A DNA stretch of 64,000 nucleotides from Phytophthora sp. 'mugwort' (lineage: Eukaryota > Oomycota > Peronosporomycetes > Peronosporales > Peronosporaceae), in contig JAUCEF010000001.1 of assembly GCA_033558025.1 (NCBI GenBank), forward strand, positions 3,100,001-3,164,000, given 5' to 3'. The number at the start of each line of letters is the position of its first letter. Position 1 is the stretch's first letter. Under the pieces are notes generated by a model. It made no database searches, was not told the DNA's origin, and saw only the letters and a program-made list of their open reading frames with translations. Made by a program: the position numbers and the translations under genes. This document shows positions 42,902 to 53,313 of this stretch, in pieces.

Positions 42902-43981
42902 TCAGCTCTTTGTTGCCTCCCAGTACTCCTTTTCAAGCGTCGATCTCCTGTTTTTGTTTATTAAACGGAGATTTGAGACTGGCTCCCAGGAATCAGGTTC
43001 ATTACCAACCCACTGAACCAAGTATCTGTACTTTCCAGTTCGCAACTTTTTGTGGTCTAAGATCTTCTCTGCTTCAAGGATATCACCTCGGTTGATGGTT
43101 GCTTCAGTCGTCGCCGATTGCACCATCTTGAGATCATTGGGGGCCTTGTAGAGTGTGTGCCCATTTTTTTGACTTGATTTGACGCGATAACCATCCATAC
43201 CTACAATCGAGTACACAGCTTTACTCCACCTAGCAACTTCCTTATCAAACGTCCGCTTCTTTAGTCGGTAAAGGACATTGGTTCCAATCTCGAGCTCATT
43301 ATCAATTTTATCAGCTTCTGCTTGGTTATGGTTCAACTCAGCCTCAATTACCCTGCCTTTGGCTTCATTGGGTGTCATTCCAACTGATCGATGAGAAGTG
43401 GTGTTGTAGTTAGTAATAACGACGCTGATGAGCTTTTGCGTAATCCTCTTGGGAGACATTTTGGTTAGTCTCTGCTTCAGCGTTCTATTGAAGCGCTCGA
43501 TTTTCCCCATAGTACCGTGATCACCAGGCTCATTGTTGAAGTGTTCGATCTTCTTTGCTTTAAATAATTGCTGAGCTTTTGAGTTCATGAACTCAGACCC
43601 ATTGTCGCTTGTGATAATATCTACCTTATAAGATCGGATGAAAGCTTTTAGTGCTATCAATACTGTAGCAGCTGTCTTATTCGATAAAAGTTTTGCGTAC
43701 CCGATGTGGGAGTTAATGTTGATACCAGTCAGAATCGGTTGTTTTCCCCAGAACGCAAGGTCGATTTGCCAAGAATTCGGGTTATGTGAGGCGATTTTGA
43801 ACCCATCGAATCTCTGCTTTTGCTCTTGGAATCTCTGAATTTCTGACTGTGTAGCATACCAATCCTTCACCAGTTTTAGAGTTATCTTAGGATCTAACTC
43901 ACGAGCCTTCTCATGTAGAGCCTGAGCACCGATATAGCCGGTTTTAGGGTCATAGTAAAGCTTCGTAAGTATCTCATCCAT
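42902..43981 (-). CDS. Polinton integrase (RVE) with chromodomain
   Basis: Retrovirus-like integrase of 359 aa that would insert the element into host chromatin. The catalytic triad is intact: D74 in WQIDLAFWG, D126 in ITSDNGSEF and E162 in GKIERFNR, the last two separated by 35 residues as in D,D(35)E enzymes. Residues about 300-345 form a chromodomain (KYRYLVQWVGNEPDSWEP) that may target histone marks. The usual N-terminal zinc-binding HHCC is not evident; the first 60 residues are short and helical. A TATAT box lies only 3-7 nt upstream of the ATG. The frame is complete. Confidence 0.88.
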   Translation of the reverse strand: MDEILTKLYYDPKTGYIGAQALHEKARELDPKITLKLVKDWYATQSEIQRFQEQKQRFDGFKIASHNPNSWQIDLAFWGKQPILTGININSHIGYAKLLSNKTAATVLIALKAFIRSYKVDIITSDNGSEFMNSKAQQLFKAKKIEHFNNEPGDHGTMGKIERFNRTLKQRLTKMSPKRITQKLISVVITNYNTTSHRSVGMTPNEAKGRVIEAELNHNQAEADKIDNELEIGTNVLYRLKKRTFDKEVARWSKAVYSIVGMDGYRVKSSQKNGHTLYKAPNDLKMVQSATTEATINRGDILEAEKILDHKKLRTGKYRYLVQWVGNEPDSWEPVSNLRLINKNRRSTLEKEYWEATKS

Positions 43982-44026
43982 GGTATATGTTAGATGGACA
44001 TAAAAATGTGATAGCTTGGATAGCGA

Positions 44027-47000
44027 TTAAATATCAAGAGCTACGGTAGTAATGCCATCCTCAAGCACACGCCGCTTGTCGTAGAAATATGATAGCGCTG
44101 TCTTTGTCTGACTGTATGTGATGATAGATTTAGTCTCTTTCGACAATCTAAACCCCTTGTTAGTGCCTTGAAGTGTGATACGATCTCGCACAACAGACTC
44201 GAACCCCTTAGGGCTAAGAACACCACTATTGCGTCCACGACCCTGCTGCACACCCTTGGCGGAAACCTTGACCTTGTACGATTCGTCTGGTAGATAGCAG
44301 ATGTAGTTCTTGGAGGATAATGAGACCATAGCATCACCTGACCATTCATCCTTGAATAGACCAGGGGTACGACGATCAAACTTAGCCACATCCGTGCTAT
44401 AATCACGTGGGAACCAATCATACTTGTGTTGTTTGAAGTGCTCACGTAGATCAGGTTTGATACAGTCTTGGAACGGATTATCACAACTGAACGCGATGTA
44501 GGCGGAGTCCGTATCCATCTCCTGATACTGAAAGTCTGAACGATCGAAGTAAAAATCGATGCAATCATAGTAGAACTGGAGCATGCGTAGCTTAGCGAGC
44601 TGGTAGATAGCAATCGACAAATGGATCGGGTTCTTGTTCTTAAGCCTGCGCTTCATCATAGTAAGCTCGCAAGCATCGTTGAGCTCCTCTAATCCATGAA
44701 AGGTGAAGTGCTCAATGTTTGAAGCAATTGCCTTCTTATCTGACTCATACTTAATTTCCTTGTGCTTGCTCATGTCCATTCCAGATCGACCGAAAGCACT
44801 GTTGCCTACTAGCTTAATCATCTCAGCAATCATAGCCTTGGACTTGTCAGCATCACCCTCTCGCCGAGCGCTAGATACCGCTTCCATGAATGGAGCAAAT
44901 GCCTTGTGTGAGCTAGCTTTGATGAAGCTGTATGTCTGGGTGATTTCCATACCATGAGATAGGTACCACTTGAGCAAAGGCGTGTAGATTAGGATCTTCT
45001 CACCAAAGTAGCTACCAATCATTTTTTGTTTTTACGAGCTGGCTTCGATCTGCTTTTCTCTCGTGTTTGGTTGTAGTCGTACATATGTTTACCAATGATA
45101 CTCTCATCCGTACAGTCAATCAGTGTATTTTTGAAGATGGGGGTCATCTCACCGAAATACTGTTTCAAGTGTTCTGGTGTCTGAATATCACACTCGAGAA
45201 AGCCGAAAATCTTATCGTTCTTGATGTCCTCAACAATGTCTGGATAAGCTTCGATAGTTGTAAGTCTTCCGCATGGCATGTCATTACCGAGAGCCCAGAG
45301 ATATAGAGCATTAGCATCGTACCCGATTACCTTCTTACACGGCTTCCCACCACGAATCTTCGTCTCATTGCGCTTAGCGTAGCGGTTGAAGATAATGGAT
45401 GGACCACCAGCAATGTTAGCTTTCATCTTACCGTAGATGTCCTTCTCCTCCTTGTCAATGGAATAGACCAGTCGCTCTGAGTTGAACTCGAGCAGCTTCT
45501 TGTAGCGGAAACCCTTGAGAGACATATCCTTACGAGCGGTGTTGCACGAAATACAACTAATCAAGATGTTGCCATCGATGTGCCCAAGCTTGTTATTGAT
45601 TCGATCAGCTGAGACAGTTTCAGTGCTCAAAGGACCGTAGCAAAGACCACAAAGATACTTCTGTTGATTTAACAGTATATCTAGGTGCCCTAACGTCATA
45701 CCAAACTCGCGCTTAGCCTCAAGATCCTGAGTCTTGTAGCCACTCATACGGTTGCTAGGAACCGAAACGCTTGAGGAGACGTCTTACTAGGATATTGGAG
45801 ATTGTCGAAGCATGTTTGATACATGACTTTCTCCGAGAGACCGGGCAGGGATACACCATCAGCAAACATGTCAAGTTCAAAACGCTTGAACAACTCACGC
45901 TGAGCCTTGATGGCCTTAATGAAAGGTACCACATCCAAGTTGTTGTACCAGATCAGCAGGTCCTTGATCGACTTCATTCCATCATTCCAGTGTCCCCAGA
46001 CGAATTGCACGCGCTTATAGTCATCATCGCTGATGCTAGTTCCACGGAGATCGCTATCGAAAGCTGACTTAGGAGGAATCGTAGTCTGACTAAGAACGTT
46101 GAACGAGGTAATGAACTCGTACGGGAAAATGCCCTTACCCAAGCCGCAGACACATCGAATCTTGTTGTCGCATTTGCAGTCGCCTAGATACGTGCTGAGG
46201 TACTTTACATAGCTCGTACCAGCTGGTACATAGTTGCTAAAATATCGAGCATTTTCATGTTCGAGGTCGCAATGCATGTAGCTTGGATTTTTGATTACCG
46301 ATTTGATATTGTCTGTACCAATAACGGCAAAGAGATCGTTCTTAATCAGATTGATATCGTAGCGGCCGCTGTTGAAGCCAAGCACTGGTACTTGATCAAG
46401 TTGCTGCTTAACCCTACCATAGTCAGATCTTCGCTTACCAAACCCGAGGGTGCTATGGAAGTCGAAGAAGCTGGCATATTTCCCTTCCTTAATCCAACCG
46501 TCCACATCGACCATCTTATAGGTCTTATCGAGTTTAGCACCTGGAATCTCCATACCAGTCAAGCCGTGAGCATCGATAATTTTGCGCAGGAGGATCTCAT
46601 ACTTGTGTACGTTGTACTGCTGGATCTTGATCGATACCTGGTGAATATATTCGAACATGTCCGCTAGTAGCATCTTCGGTTCATCGCTGACAAAGCAACG
46701 CACCTCCTCGGTTAAGCTATCAGATACAGATACTGATACGGGAATATGCTCATTGGTGAAGACAGTATTCTCACCATGCTGTGCCATAACTAGCTTTAGA
46801 ATGGCCTCAAAGTCATACACGAGATAATGATCTAGATACTGATCAATGCCCTTGATGGAGTACTTGGTTAGCATTGATCGAATAGTGTTCGGGGCTGGTC
46901 TGTAGATAGTTGGTTCAGCTGGAAAGCTCTCGATGTTTACAAGCTCACACTGATTTTTGGCATGGTCGCGTAGCTTAGTAGAGCTAACGAAAGTCATTTC

Positions 47001-48026
47001 ACACTTCGAGCATTGGTACTTGGACTGAAGCATATCAACGTCCTTGATGTGCAAAGCATGGTTCTCATGGGATAGAATATCCATAGCCACTCCTTCTCTC
47101 TCCGAACGACGGATACACTCAACATTACCGGTCTTTACATCCATTGAGTAGACGTTAATACCGAAATGAAAGCGTTCCTCAAGCTCGTCGAGCTGTAGGA
47201 GATCAATCGGCTTAAAGCTACGGAACAGACTAGGCTTATAGCTGATACCCTTGAAGGAGCAGTAGCGCTTGAATACTTCCTTCACTTGGGCCTGGATCCG
47301 ACGAGGATCTTTCTTAGCATGCTGATGTAAGTACCATGCGATACAGTGTAACACACACTTGCTGTTGGTCTTGGGGAAGTTGATTACGTGCTTGTTATCG
47401 CGGATAATCTGTGGGGTAACAGCTTCGCTATCGCCGAGTGCATGCTCGCGAAAGTAAATGTAAATTTTGAACCCAGTAATTGACTTCAGCTAAAACCCCG
47501 ATTTGGGGTAGTTCAGCGTGTTAGCCAACTCCATCGACCTGATCTCGGAGATAATTTTCTTACGAATGTCAGATCGACTGTTGATAGCAACAGGGGTCTT
47601 AAATACGTAAGTGTTAGCCAGATTCGGGTGCCAGTACTGGGTAAAACTACCATCCGTTAGGCTTACGAGATCGTAGCCAAGAGCAATGTTTACCTTGAAA
47701 GCGTTAGTATGGCTAGCAAGCACGTTCTCGAGCTTGTCGTAGAACTCAGTGGGCTGGATACCTTCATACAGGTGCGACTCCATGTGTTTTCCGTTGTAGA
47801 AACGATACTTGGGGTCAGTCTTGTAATTCGGGGACATGTGCTTCTTCAGAGTCTCGACAGAGATCTTGTATTGCTTTGCTAGCAGCTTCTGATTGGTCGG
47901 ACGGGAAACGTTGCTAACATAAACCATCTTACCAGTTCTACCACGCACCTTAACGCGATAGGTACTGCCCCAGCGAACAGCATCAATATTTAATCTCTTT
48001 AGACCTTCGAGCTCGTATGCAAACAT
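44027..48026 (-). pseudogene. Protein-primed DNA polymerase B with HNH-like insertion, broken
   Basis: One gene of about 1,330 codons from ATG 48026, interrupted by an in-frame TAG (47492-47490) and two frameshifts, near 45747-45744 and 45022-45019. Exonuclease motifs are present: VYDFEA (Exo I), GFNSGRYD (Exo II) and YNNLD (Exo III). Polymerase motifs are also present: A in GYDANALYLW, B in KLVGNSAFG, C in MDTDSAY. A C2H2-type finger lies near 47000. Between exonuclease and polymerase, at about 45700-45520, is an HNH-like module (CGLC, SADRINNKLGH, GNILISCISCN). Both frameshifts leave ATGA overlaps, and the second is in an A6 run. The enzyme would replicate the element with a protein primer. 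As assembled it cannot be made in one piece. Confidence 0.85.
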
Positions 48027-48032
48027 GTTGCC

Positions 48033-48040
48033 TATATATT
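48033..48040 (-). promoter_or_regulatory. TATATATT box of the polymerase gene
   Basis: A TATATATT box on the plus strand (AATATATA on the minus strand) lies 7-14 nt upstream of the polymerase ATG at 48026. Confidence 0.4.
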
Positions 48041-48140
48041 CTTGGCGATATTATTCCCGTGGAAATGACTTTATAATTATTGGATCTTGTATCAGGATCG
48101 ACTTTATATCTTTGCCCCATACAAAAAATTTCGAAATTAA

Positions 48141-48766
48141 TTAATTCAAATACTTGACGTAGGGTCTGTCGCGCGTTTGCAACCAGCGATAGTATTTTGG
48201 ATCGTGAGCCTTGACCCAATTGAATGTCTTATCACTGTACTTGTCTTTGCCTCCAATAACCGTTCTTGGGAGTAAATTACGAGCTAAATCCAGTCTAGAG
48301 GCTTCAAATACGATATCACACTTAAATAGGAAGCGGATGTAGGAGTCATCCACCCCCAATAACGACTGTGGCTTTCGATTTCTGTACTTACCAAATGCTA
48401 ACCTCGTCTCACTAAATGAAGTCAGACCACGGTCTCGACACTCCTTACAGTATTTGTAGCTACCTCGGTACCGACATTGGCAGCTGAGGCACACCTTATA
48501 GTGCCCACCAAAGAGCTTAACACACTCTGAACCAACGAAGTGATGGTTCTCATCGATGTCGATAATAAGGAAGTGTCGCTTGATCGGGGTGTTGCAATAA
48601 CACCGTGGTTGACATTAGGTCGATAGCCAGGGCACGGATAAACTTGCGTTTTACCTATAGGTATCCATTCACCCTCTACTGCATGCCAGAACCACCCAGA
48701 CGAATGGTACTGGCTAAGGTCGCCGAGGGCATCCTTCAAAATCGTAAGCGTGGTACCGTCAGTCAT
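48141..48766 (-). pseudogene. Zinc-ribbon protein with GKY-type repeats, frameshifted
   Basis: From ATG 48766 the frame (HSSGWFWHAVEGEW) reads to about 48610. A neighbouring frame then carries the expected Cys pattern (CYCNTPIKRHF, VGSECVKLFGGHY, CLSCQCRY, YCKECRDRG) and leads into the frame ending at 48141. That part contains LAFGKYRNRKPQSLLG with DDSYIRFL and a second, weaker unit ending in DPKYYRWL. Such GKY/YxxWL modules accompany nucleases and helicases in viruses. I infer one protein of about 205 aa with one frameshift near 48590-48610. TATATAC lies 5-11 nt upstream of the ATG. Confidence 0.5.
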
Positions 48767-48812
48767 TGTCTATATACGGATTGACTTTCTATGTGAGAAA
48801 AAAATTAATTAA

Positions 48813-49025
48813 TTAACTAAGTTCGGTTTCTGTGTTAAGTTCGGTTTCACCGGTACTAAGTTCGCTTTTCGGCTTTCGCTTGCGTGTTCGAATTTGATCC
48901 CTATTCTTATCGTCATATCCCTTTTGATAGGATAGACGAGCTTCACGTGTGCGCTGGTAGTAGCGCTTCTGCGCTTCATTGATGCGCTCTTTGTTAGCGA
49001 AATATTGATCGGGTGAGTATGCCAT
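48813..49025 (-). CDS. Small basic protein with TEL repeats
   Basis: A 70-aa frame. The N-terminal 50 residues are a basic, Tyr-rich helix (NKERINEAQKRYYQRTREARL) like those of small virus proteins that may bind DNA. The C-terminal 18 residues derive from three copies of an AAGTTCGGTTTC-like DNA unit. TTATATAC lies just upstream of the ATG. It is the last gene before the right border of the Polinton. Confidence 0.5.
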   Translation of the reverse strand: MAYSPDQYFANKERINEAQKRYYQRTREARLSYQKGYDDKNRDQIRTRKRKPKSELSTGETELNTETELS

Positions 49026-49280
49026 CTTTATATACTATTAACTTTATATTTATCAGGATAAAAAATAAAAGTGGATGTCCTACAACTAGCGAATTCAATG
49101 CATACTAATTTTTGTAGTACTAGATTGTCGTTATTTTTCTGATCTCTTAATAATAGTATCCTGCCACCCTCGCATCTTGTTGGTTGCTGCTTCCTGGCTC
49201 CAGCATACTGAGCTAAGCGTACGCATCAGACGCTCCTTCAAAAGGGAGCGCAGACAAGACTTGACAATGCTGACCCAACG

Positions 49281-50363
49281 TCATAGGAGAGCCTCGTTGG
49301 AGGCCACGGCTGGCTCATCATCATCTGACAGCATGGAGTAGATCTTCTCTGCAATCATCTTCACTGATTCTCGCGTAGGAATGTCGTTCACGATAGTAAT
49401 CGTTGCATCAAATCGCTCGATTCTGTCATCCAGACTTCTGGAGAAGTACCATTCCTTGAAATTTGTGACGATGCTGTATAGCTTCGTCAATCCTTCGACA
49501 TCTGCGAGTACTTCGCACCCTACGTAAGCCTGCGCGAGGCCCTGCTGAAAATCATCTCGTTTCGCCTCGACGATGCACACACGTTTACTGCCACGTTCAA
49601 TCACAAATTCAAAAGACCCGTCTCCATGTACTCGTTTCCCGGTAACTGTCTCTTCGGCGAGAATCCGGACTTCTCCATCAAAAAGCCCACAAACGCAGGC
49701 AAGTATTGGGACGATGAAGTGAAGTCTTTTCGCTTCTTTCCCCGTCACGATTTCTCCGAACGCTTTGGTCAGGAGTAGGAGATACGCATGGAGCACGTCA
49801 AGTTTGTCATTTTCGATGACTTTCGATGGCTGCTCGTAGCGACGCGCCCTCATTATTTTGTCGACATCGGTGAACGACACGTAAGAGTACCCTGTGGACG
49901 ACTCACCAGCAGAGTTGACCTTCGACCTTTTGTTCCGATCAAATACTTCGTTCAGTTCTTCCCACCTTTTCTTGCGGACGGGATGGGGTTCACGAAGAGC
50001 GGCGGAACCTACTGATAGGCGTTGTCCAGGAACCAGCACCAGCACGTGAATCACGTCCTCTCCGAGCGACACGTTCGGCCCAAAGAGGCTTGGTTTGGAC
50101 AGCTTCCACGACGCGCGCATCTTCACATAGGAAGAAACATCTCTGCTCTGAAGCACCGCGTCCAGAGTATCGTCGTCCGGCAGCCACGCGCCGGCCGCCG
50201 TCTTCGCCAGGAAGAGCTGCAGGTCCTTCGCGTCGCACGTTATAGTCGTCGAGTTCTTCTCCTTAATCGCTTCCTTCAAGTGGCCCACCGACAGACTCGC
50301 GTCGATATCCACAGGGAACGCACTTCCGGCAACACCGACGACGGCACAGAACAGGGTCACCAT
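49281..50363 (-). CDS. Crinkler (CRN) family effector
   Basis: A 360-aa oomycete effector of the Crinkler family, secreted and acting in host cell nuclei in studied cases. The ubiquitin-like header and translocation region are intact: LQLFLAK at 48-54, the W-L pair at 60-61, and HVLVLVP at 106-112, which marks the end of the header. The C-terminal domain (about 165-345) contains GDGSFEFVI (D249) and IVEAKRDD (E267, K269), a pattern of PD-(D/E)XK nuclease-like folds; that is inference. The N-terminus MVTLFCAVVG is the standard CRN start and gives only a weak signal peptide. The frame is intact. It lies between the Polinton border and the right arm of the inverted duplication. Confidence 0.88.
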   Translation of the reverse strand: MVTLFCAVVGVAGSAFPVDIDASLSVGHLKEAIKEKNSTTITCDAKDLQLFLAKTAAGAWLPDDDTLDAVLQSRDVSSYVKMRASWKLSKPSLFGPNVSLGEDVIHVLVLVPGQRLSVGSAALREPHPVRKKRWEELNEVFDRNKRSKVNSAGESSTGYSYVSFTDVDKIMRARRYEQPSKVIENDKLDVLHAYLLLLTKAFGEIVTGKEAKRLHFIVPILACVCGLFDGEVRILAEETVTGKRVHGDGSFEFVIERGSKRVCIVEAKRDDFQQGLAQAYVGCEVLADVEGLTKLYSIVTNFKEWYFSRSLDDRIERFDATITIVNDIPTRESVKMIAEKIYSMLSDDDEPAVASNEALL

Positions 50364-50828
50364 CGTTCTCGAGCCGGCAGAATCTGGGATGAGGAAGAGA
50401 ATTTCTGGACGTATTTAAGCGGAAATGAAGGCGACTTCCAACCAATGGTGAGACGCCACGCGTCGCGCTGCTCTGAACTATTCCTTGCTGGTAAAAATAT
50501 GCCGGCGTAATTTTCTATTGCATTTATCAATATATAGTTTGAATGTTGTTGGTTGAGGTTCTAAAACTACCCTAAGATCCAAAAGACGTTGCTTTCACTC
50601 TCAGGTGGTCGAGAGGTTGTCCTCGTTGAAACCACCGGCTGTCGCTTCTAAGGAGACGAGAGCATTTAAAACTACTTCTGAAGTGGTGGCGCTTTCTCTC
50701 GTCCTAAGGTGGTCGAGAGGTTGTGTCGTCAAAATCGTAGCATTGCATTAGAAACGGTTAGCCCTATTCTCCTTGTTAAATAAAGCTAAGAAAAAAACTG
50801 CCGGTGTAATGTGCTGGCTATTACTACT
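50364..50828. other. Upstream region of the Crinkler gene
   Basis: No gene. The interval from 50364 to 50828 contains two copies of an 18-bp repeat (listed separately) and ends at the sharp border of the duplicated unit at 50829. Confidence 0.45.
50603..50724. repeat. 18-bp direct repeat, two copies
   Basis: AGGTGGTCGAGAGGTTGT occurs at 50603-50620 and again at 50707-50724. Weaker similarity (pyrimidine-rich CTTTC/CTCTC) extends to the left of both. It lies in the putative promoter side of the Crinkler gene. Confidence 0.7.
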
Positions 50829-53276
50829 GTTGTGGATCTTGACGCATTGTTGGACTGGGAGATTGATCTTGGATTTGACTGCTTTTCGACCAGTGACGAT
50901 ACTATTTTGTACGTTGATAAAGCGATTAAACAGCTTCTTCGACTGTTTTTACAGTCGAATGCGAGTCTGAAAGGTGGCAAAGTATCGCGAGAACTTGTAG
51001 CTGACTTTGACGCGTTTTTAGCGTTCGTTGTGCGGCGCCGTAAAGCTCGAATCTCGCTCTGGGTCAAGCAAATGCTGGGAGGTCGAGTACCCGAAGAGTG
51101 GAAAACTGTGGAACAACAATTTTTGGGCCGTTTCCAGATGCTTTTTACGCGCTGTCAAAGCATTTGTGACGACTGTCGACTTGGCTGCATGGAAGCTGCT
51201 GCTCATCCAGGCACTCGACATGATTGTGGAGGAAATCACGTTTGTGCTGGGCGTTGTGAGTATTGTGAGAGCAGTGAATGCTTTGGTAAAACACCTCCTT
51301 GTGACAAAGAAGCAGGCCACGAAGGCAAATGTGAGTGTCAGGATGGAGACCACACGTGCGGGCAAGAGTGTTGTATGGCGAACTCGCCTAATTGTGGAAA
51401 GAATTGTTCGTTAAAACGTGGCCACCTTGCTCTCCACAAGTGTGACGTACCTATTCACACGTGTGGGGAGGTATGTTCGGCTCAAAGGTGTTCGGGACGC
51501 TGTGTGTTGAATGTGGAAGAGCCACATACTGCTCACAAATGTGTGGAGGTTCGTTGTATGCAGCCATGCGTCATGGATGGATGCAACGAAGTCTGTGGCT
51601 CGATGAACCATTTCCACGGCCAAGTGGACGTTGCAGTGGTTTTCTCGGTGGAAAATGGCGATGAAAAAGAGTCCACCACGTTTGACGCGGCGTCGGAAGC
51701 TCCAGTAGTACACATGTGTGGTAATGGCCACGAGTGTCAAGCCATGTGCCAGGAGAATGGCATTTGTCGAGTTGATGTGTTTCTGAAACAATCGTCCAAG
51801 ACGTTCACCGGTGCGCGTAGCAGTTTTCAATTCACTTTTCAAGAGATGAATGGAGCACGAAAGAAGTGTACGAAGCAGCTCCCACCTGGCCAGAAGATGC
51901 ACCAAGGTGTCCACACTTGTCTCTGTGAAGAAAGTGAGGAAGAAGACGCAGTTATTCACTATTGTGACGTACGTTGTCCGTGCTGCAGCTACTTCTGTAA
52001 GAAGAAATTCGGTCATTTTGGTTCCCACACGACGTCGCACGGGAATATGCGGAACACGTACTTTTTGTCAGATGCAGAGGAGATTGACATCGAAGAGCGC
52101 AAGTACAAGGCTGGCGAGCTGGGAATCGCCGAGATGTGCAACTTGTACTGCTCGAAAATGGGTCGCGAACACGTGCACTATCTGGACTGTGAACAAGGTA
52201 GCAAAGAGACGTGTGTGTATTCTGGAAGCTCCACTGATCAACGTCGTCACTGTACGCGCGAGTTGGAGCCAAAGCCAACGAAGGAGACGGATGAAGTGCT
52301 GCATGAACAGTTCTGGAAGACTTTAGGCTGGGAAGATCCGTGTACGTCGCAGATGGAGCTCGAATTGTTTGGCAAATGCGCGTACCAGTGTGACGCGCCC
52401 GACCATGACGACAAACCTTCGTTTTGTATGCTTCCAGCTTGGCACAAGGCTGAAACGAAGCCGCGCTCGGGCTTTGACGGGTTCACGTATGTGAGCGGAC
52501 ACAAGTTTGAGTGCTCGCATGTGGCAAGTGGTGGCAAGATGCACCACGTGTTTGTATTGGACTGCTCGGGATCGATGAGTGGACGACCTTGGAGTGATCT
52601 CATGGCTGCGTGGAAGGAATACGTGTACAATCGCATCGCGGACGGAGCGTCACTGGACTTAGTATCGGTTGTCACGTTCGACAGCTACGCGCAGATTGTC
52701 TACGAAGCGCAAAACATCACGACAATGACGACTGCTACGCTCACGTACCGTGGTGGAGGGACCAATTACGCTGCGGGACTTCGTGCTGCCAATGAGGTAC
52801 TATCGCGAGTGAATTTCGACGTGTACAAGCCAACTGTGGTGTTCTTCAGTGACGGGCATCCGTGTGATCCGCTTCAAGGTGAAGAACTCGCAATGCACAT
52901 CAGGAGCTGCTACGAGAAGAATGGACTTCAGGCGTTTGCGGTCGGCTTTGGAAGTATCAACTTGAATATGTTGGAGCGTGTTGCTGAGAAATTGGGTGGG
53001 ACGTATCACCACGTTCTAACGGGCAATGAGCTCAAGGCAACGTTCTTCAGTATCTCGGCTTCGTTGAGCACGCGTGCGGGTCTGGCACTGGCGAAACCGG
53101 ATCATGAACGGAACTGCGTCATCTGTAGCCAAGACTTGGCCTCGGGTGAGACGGTAAAGCTGGACGGATGTGGTCATGAGCTCCACAAGGCGTGCTTGGA
53201 GGTACTGGTACGTAATGCCGAGCAGGACGGAGAGACCGCTCGCTGTCCGTCGTGTCGCCGTGAAATTTCGACTTGA
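50829..53276 (+). pseudogene. Truncated copy of the Cys-rich/VWA/RING part
   Basis: Codons 1358-2172 of the large GTPase protein are copied without frameshift. The GTPase domain and everything before it are missing. The Cys-rich region, the VWA MIDAS (DCSGSMSG) and the RING are intact. The frame extends left of the border only to a GTG at 50811, with no ATG, so translation would need an internal Met such as the one before LGGRVPEEW. It could be a silent fragment or a new short gene using upstream non-homologous DNA as promoter. Open-frame preservation may only reflect youth. Confidence 0.75.
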
Positions 53277-53313
53277 GATTGTTGCACGAAACAAAGTTGT
53301 CTTGTTACACGTT

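Larger units (their letters stand above)
33183..49140. mobile_element. Polinton/Maverick element, left end missing
   Basis: A 15.9-kb block that is plainly more A+T-rich than its host flanks encodes the hallmark set: major capsid protein, penton, adenain-like protease, A32-type packaging ATPase, RVE integrase and protein-primed DNA polymerase B. It also encodes a pVI-like protein, an S74 fibre and small unknown proteins. The right border is placed after the last small gene (49025), somewhere before the Crinkler gene; the exact end is unknown. On the left the capsid gene stops short and no terminal inverted repeat matches the right end, so the element is truncated. Several genes are broken, so it is very unlikely to be active as assembled. 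Confidence 0.85.

Noticed and set aside
47983..48219. A 78-aa minus-strand frame between the polymerase and zinc-ribbon genes
   Set aside because: It overlaps the polymerase start and the end of the neighbouring gene and has no TATA box or domain.
49026..49160. Right terminal inverted repeat of the Polinton
   Set aside because: A+T-rich sequence is present, but no matching inverted copy was found on the left, so no border is claimed.
51411..52040. Antisense 209-aa frames in both copies of the VWA gene
   Set aside because: They mirror the codon use of the real gene and are conserved only because the arms are nearly identical.
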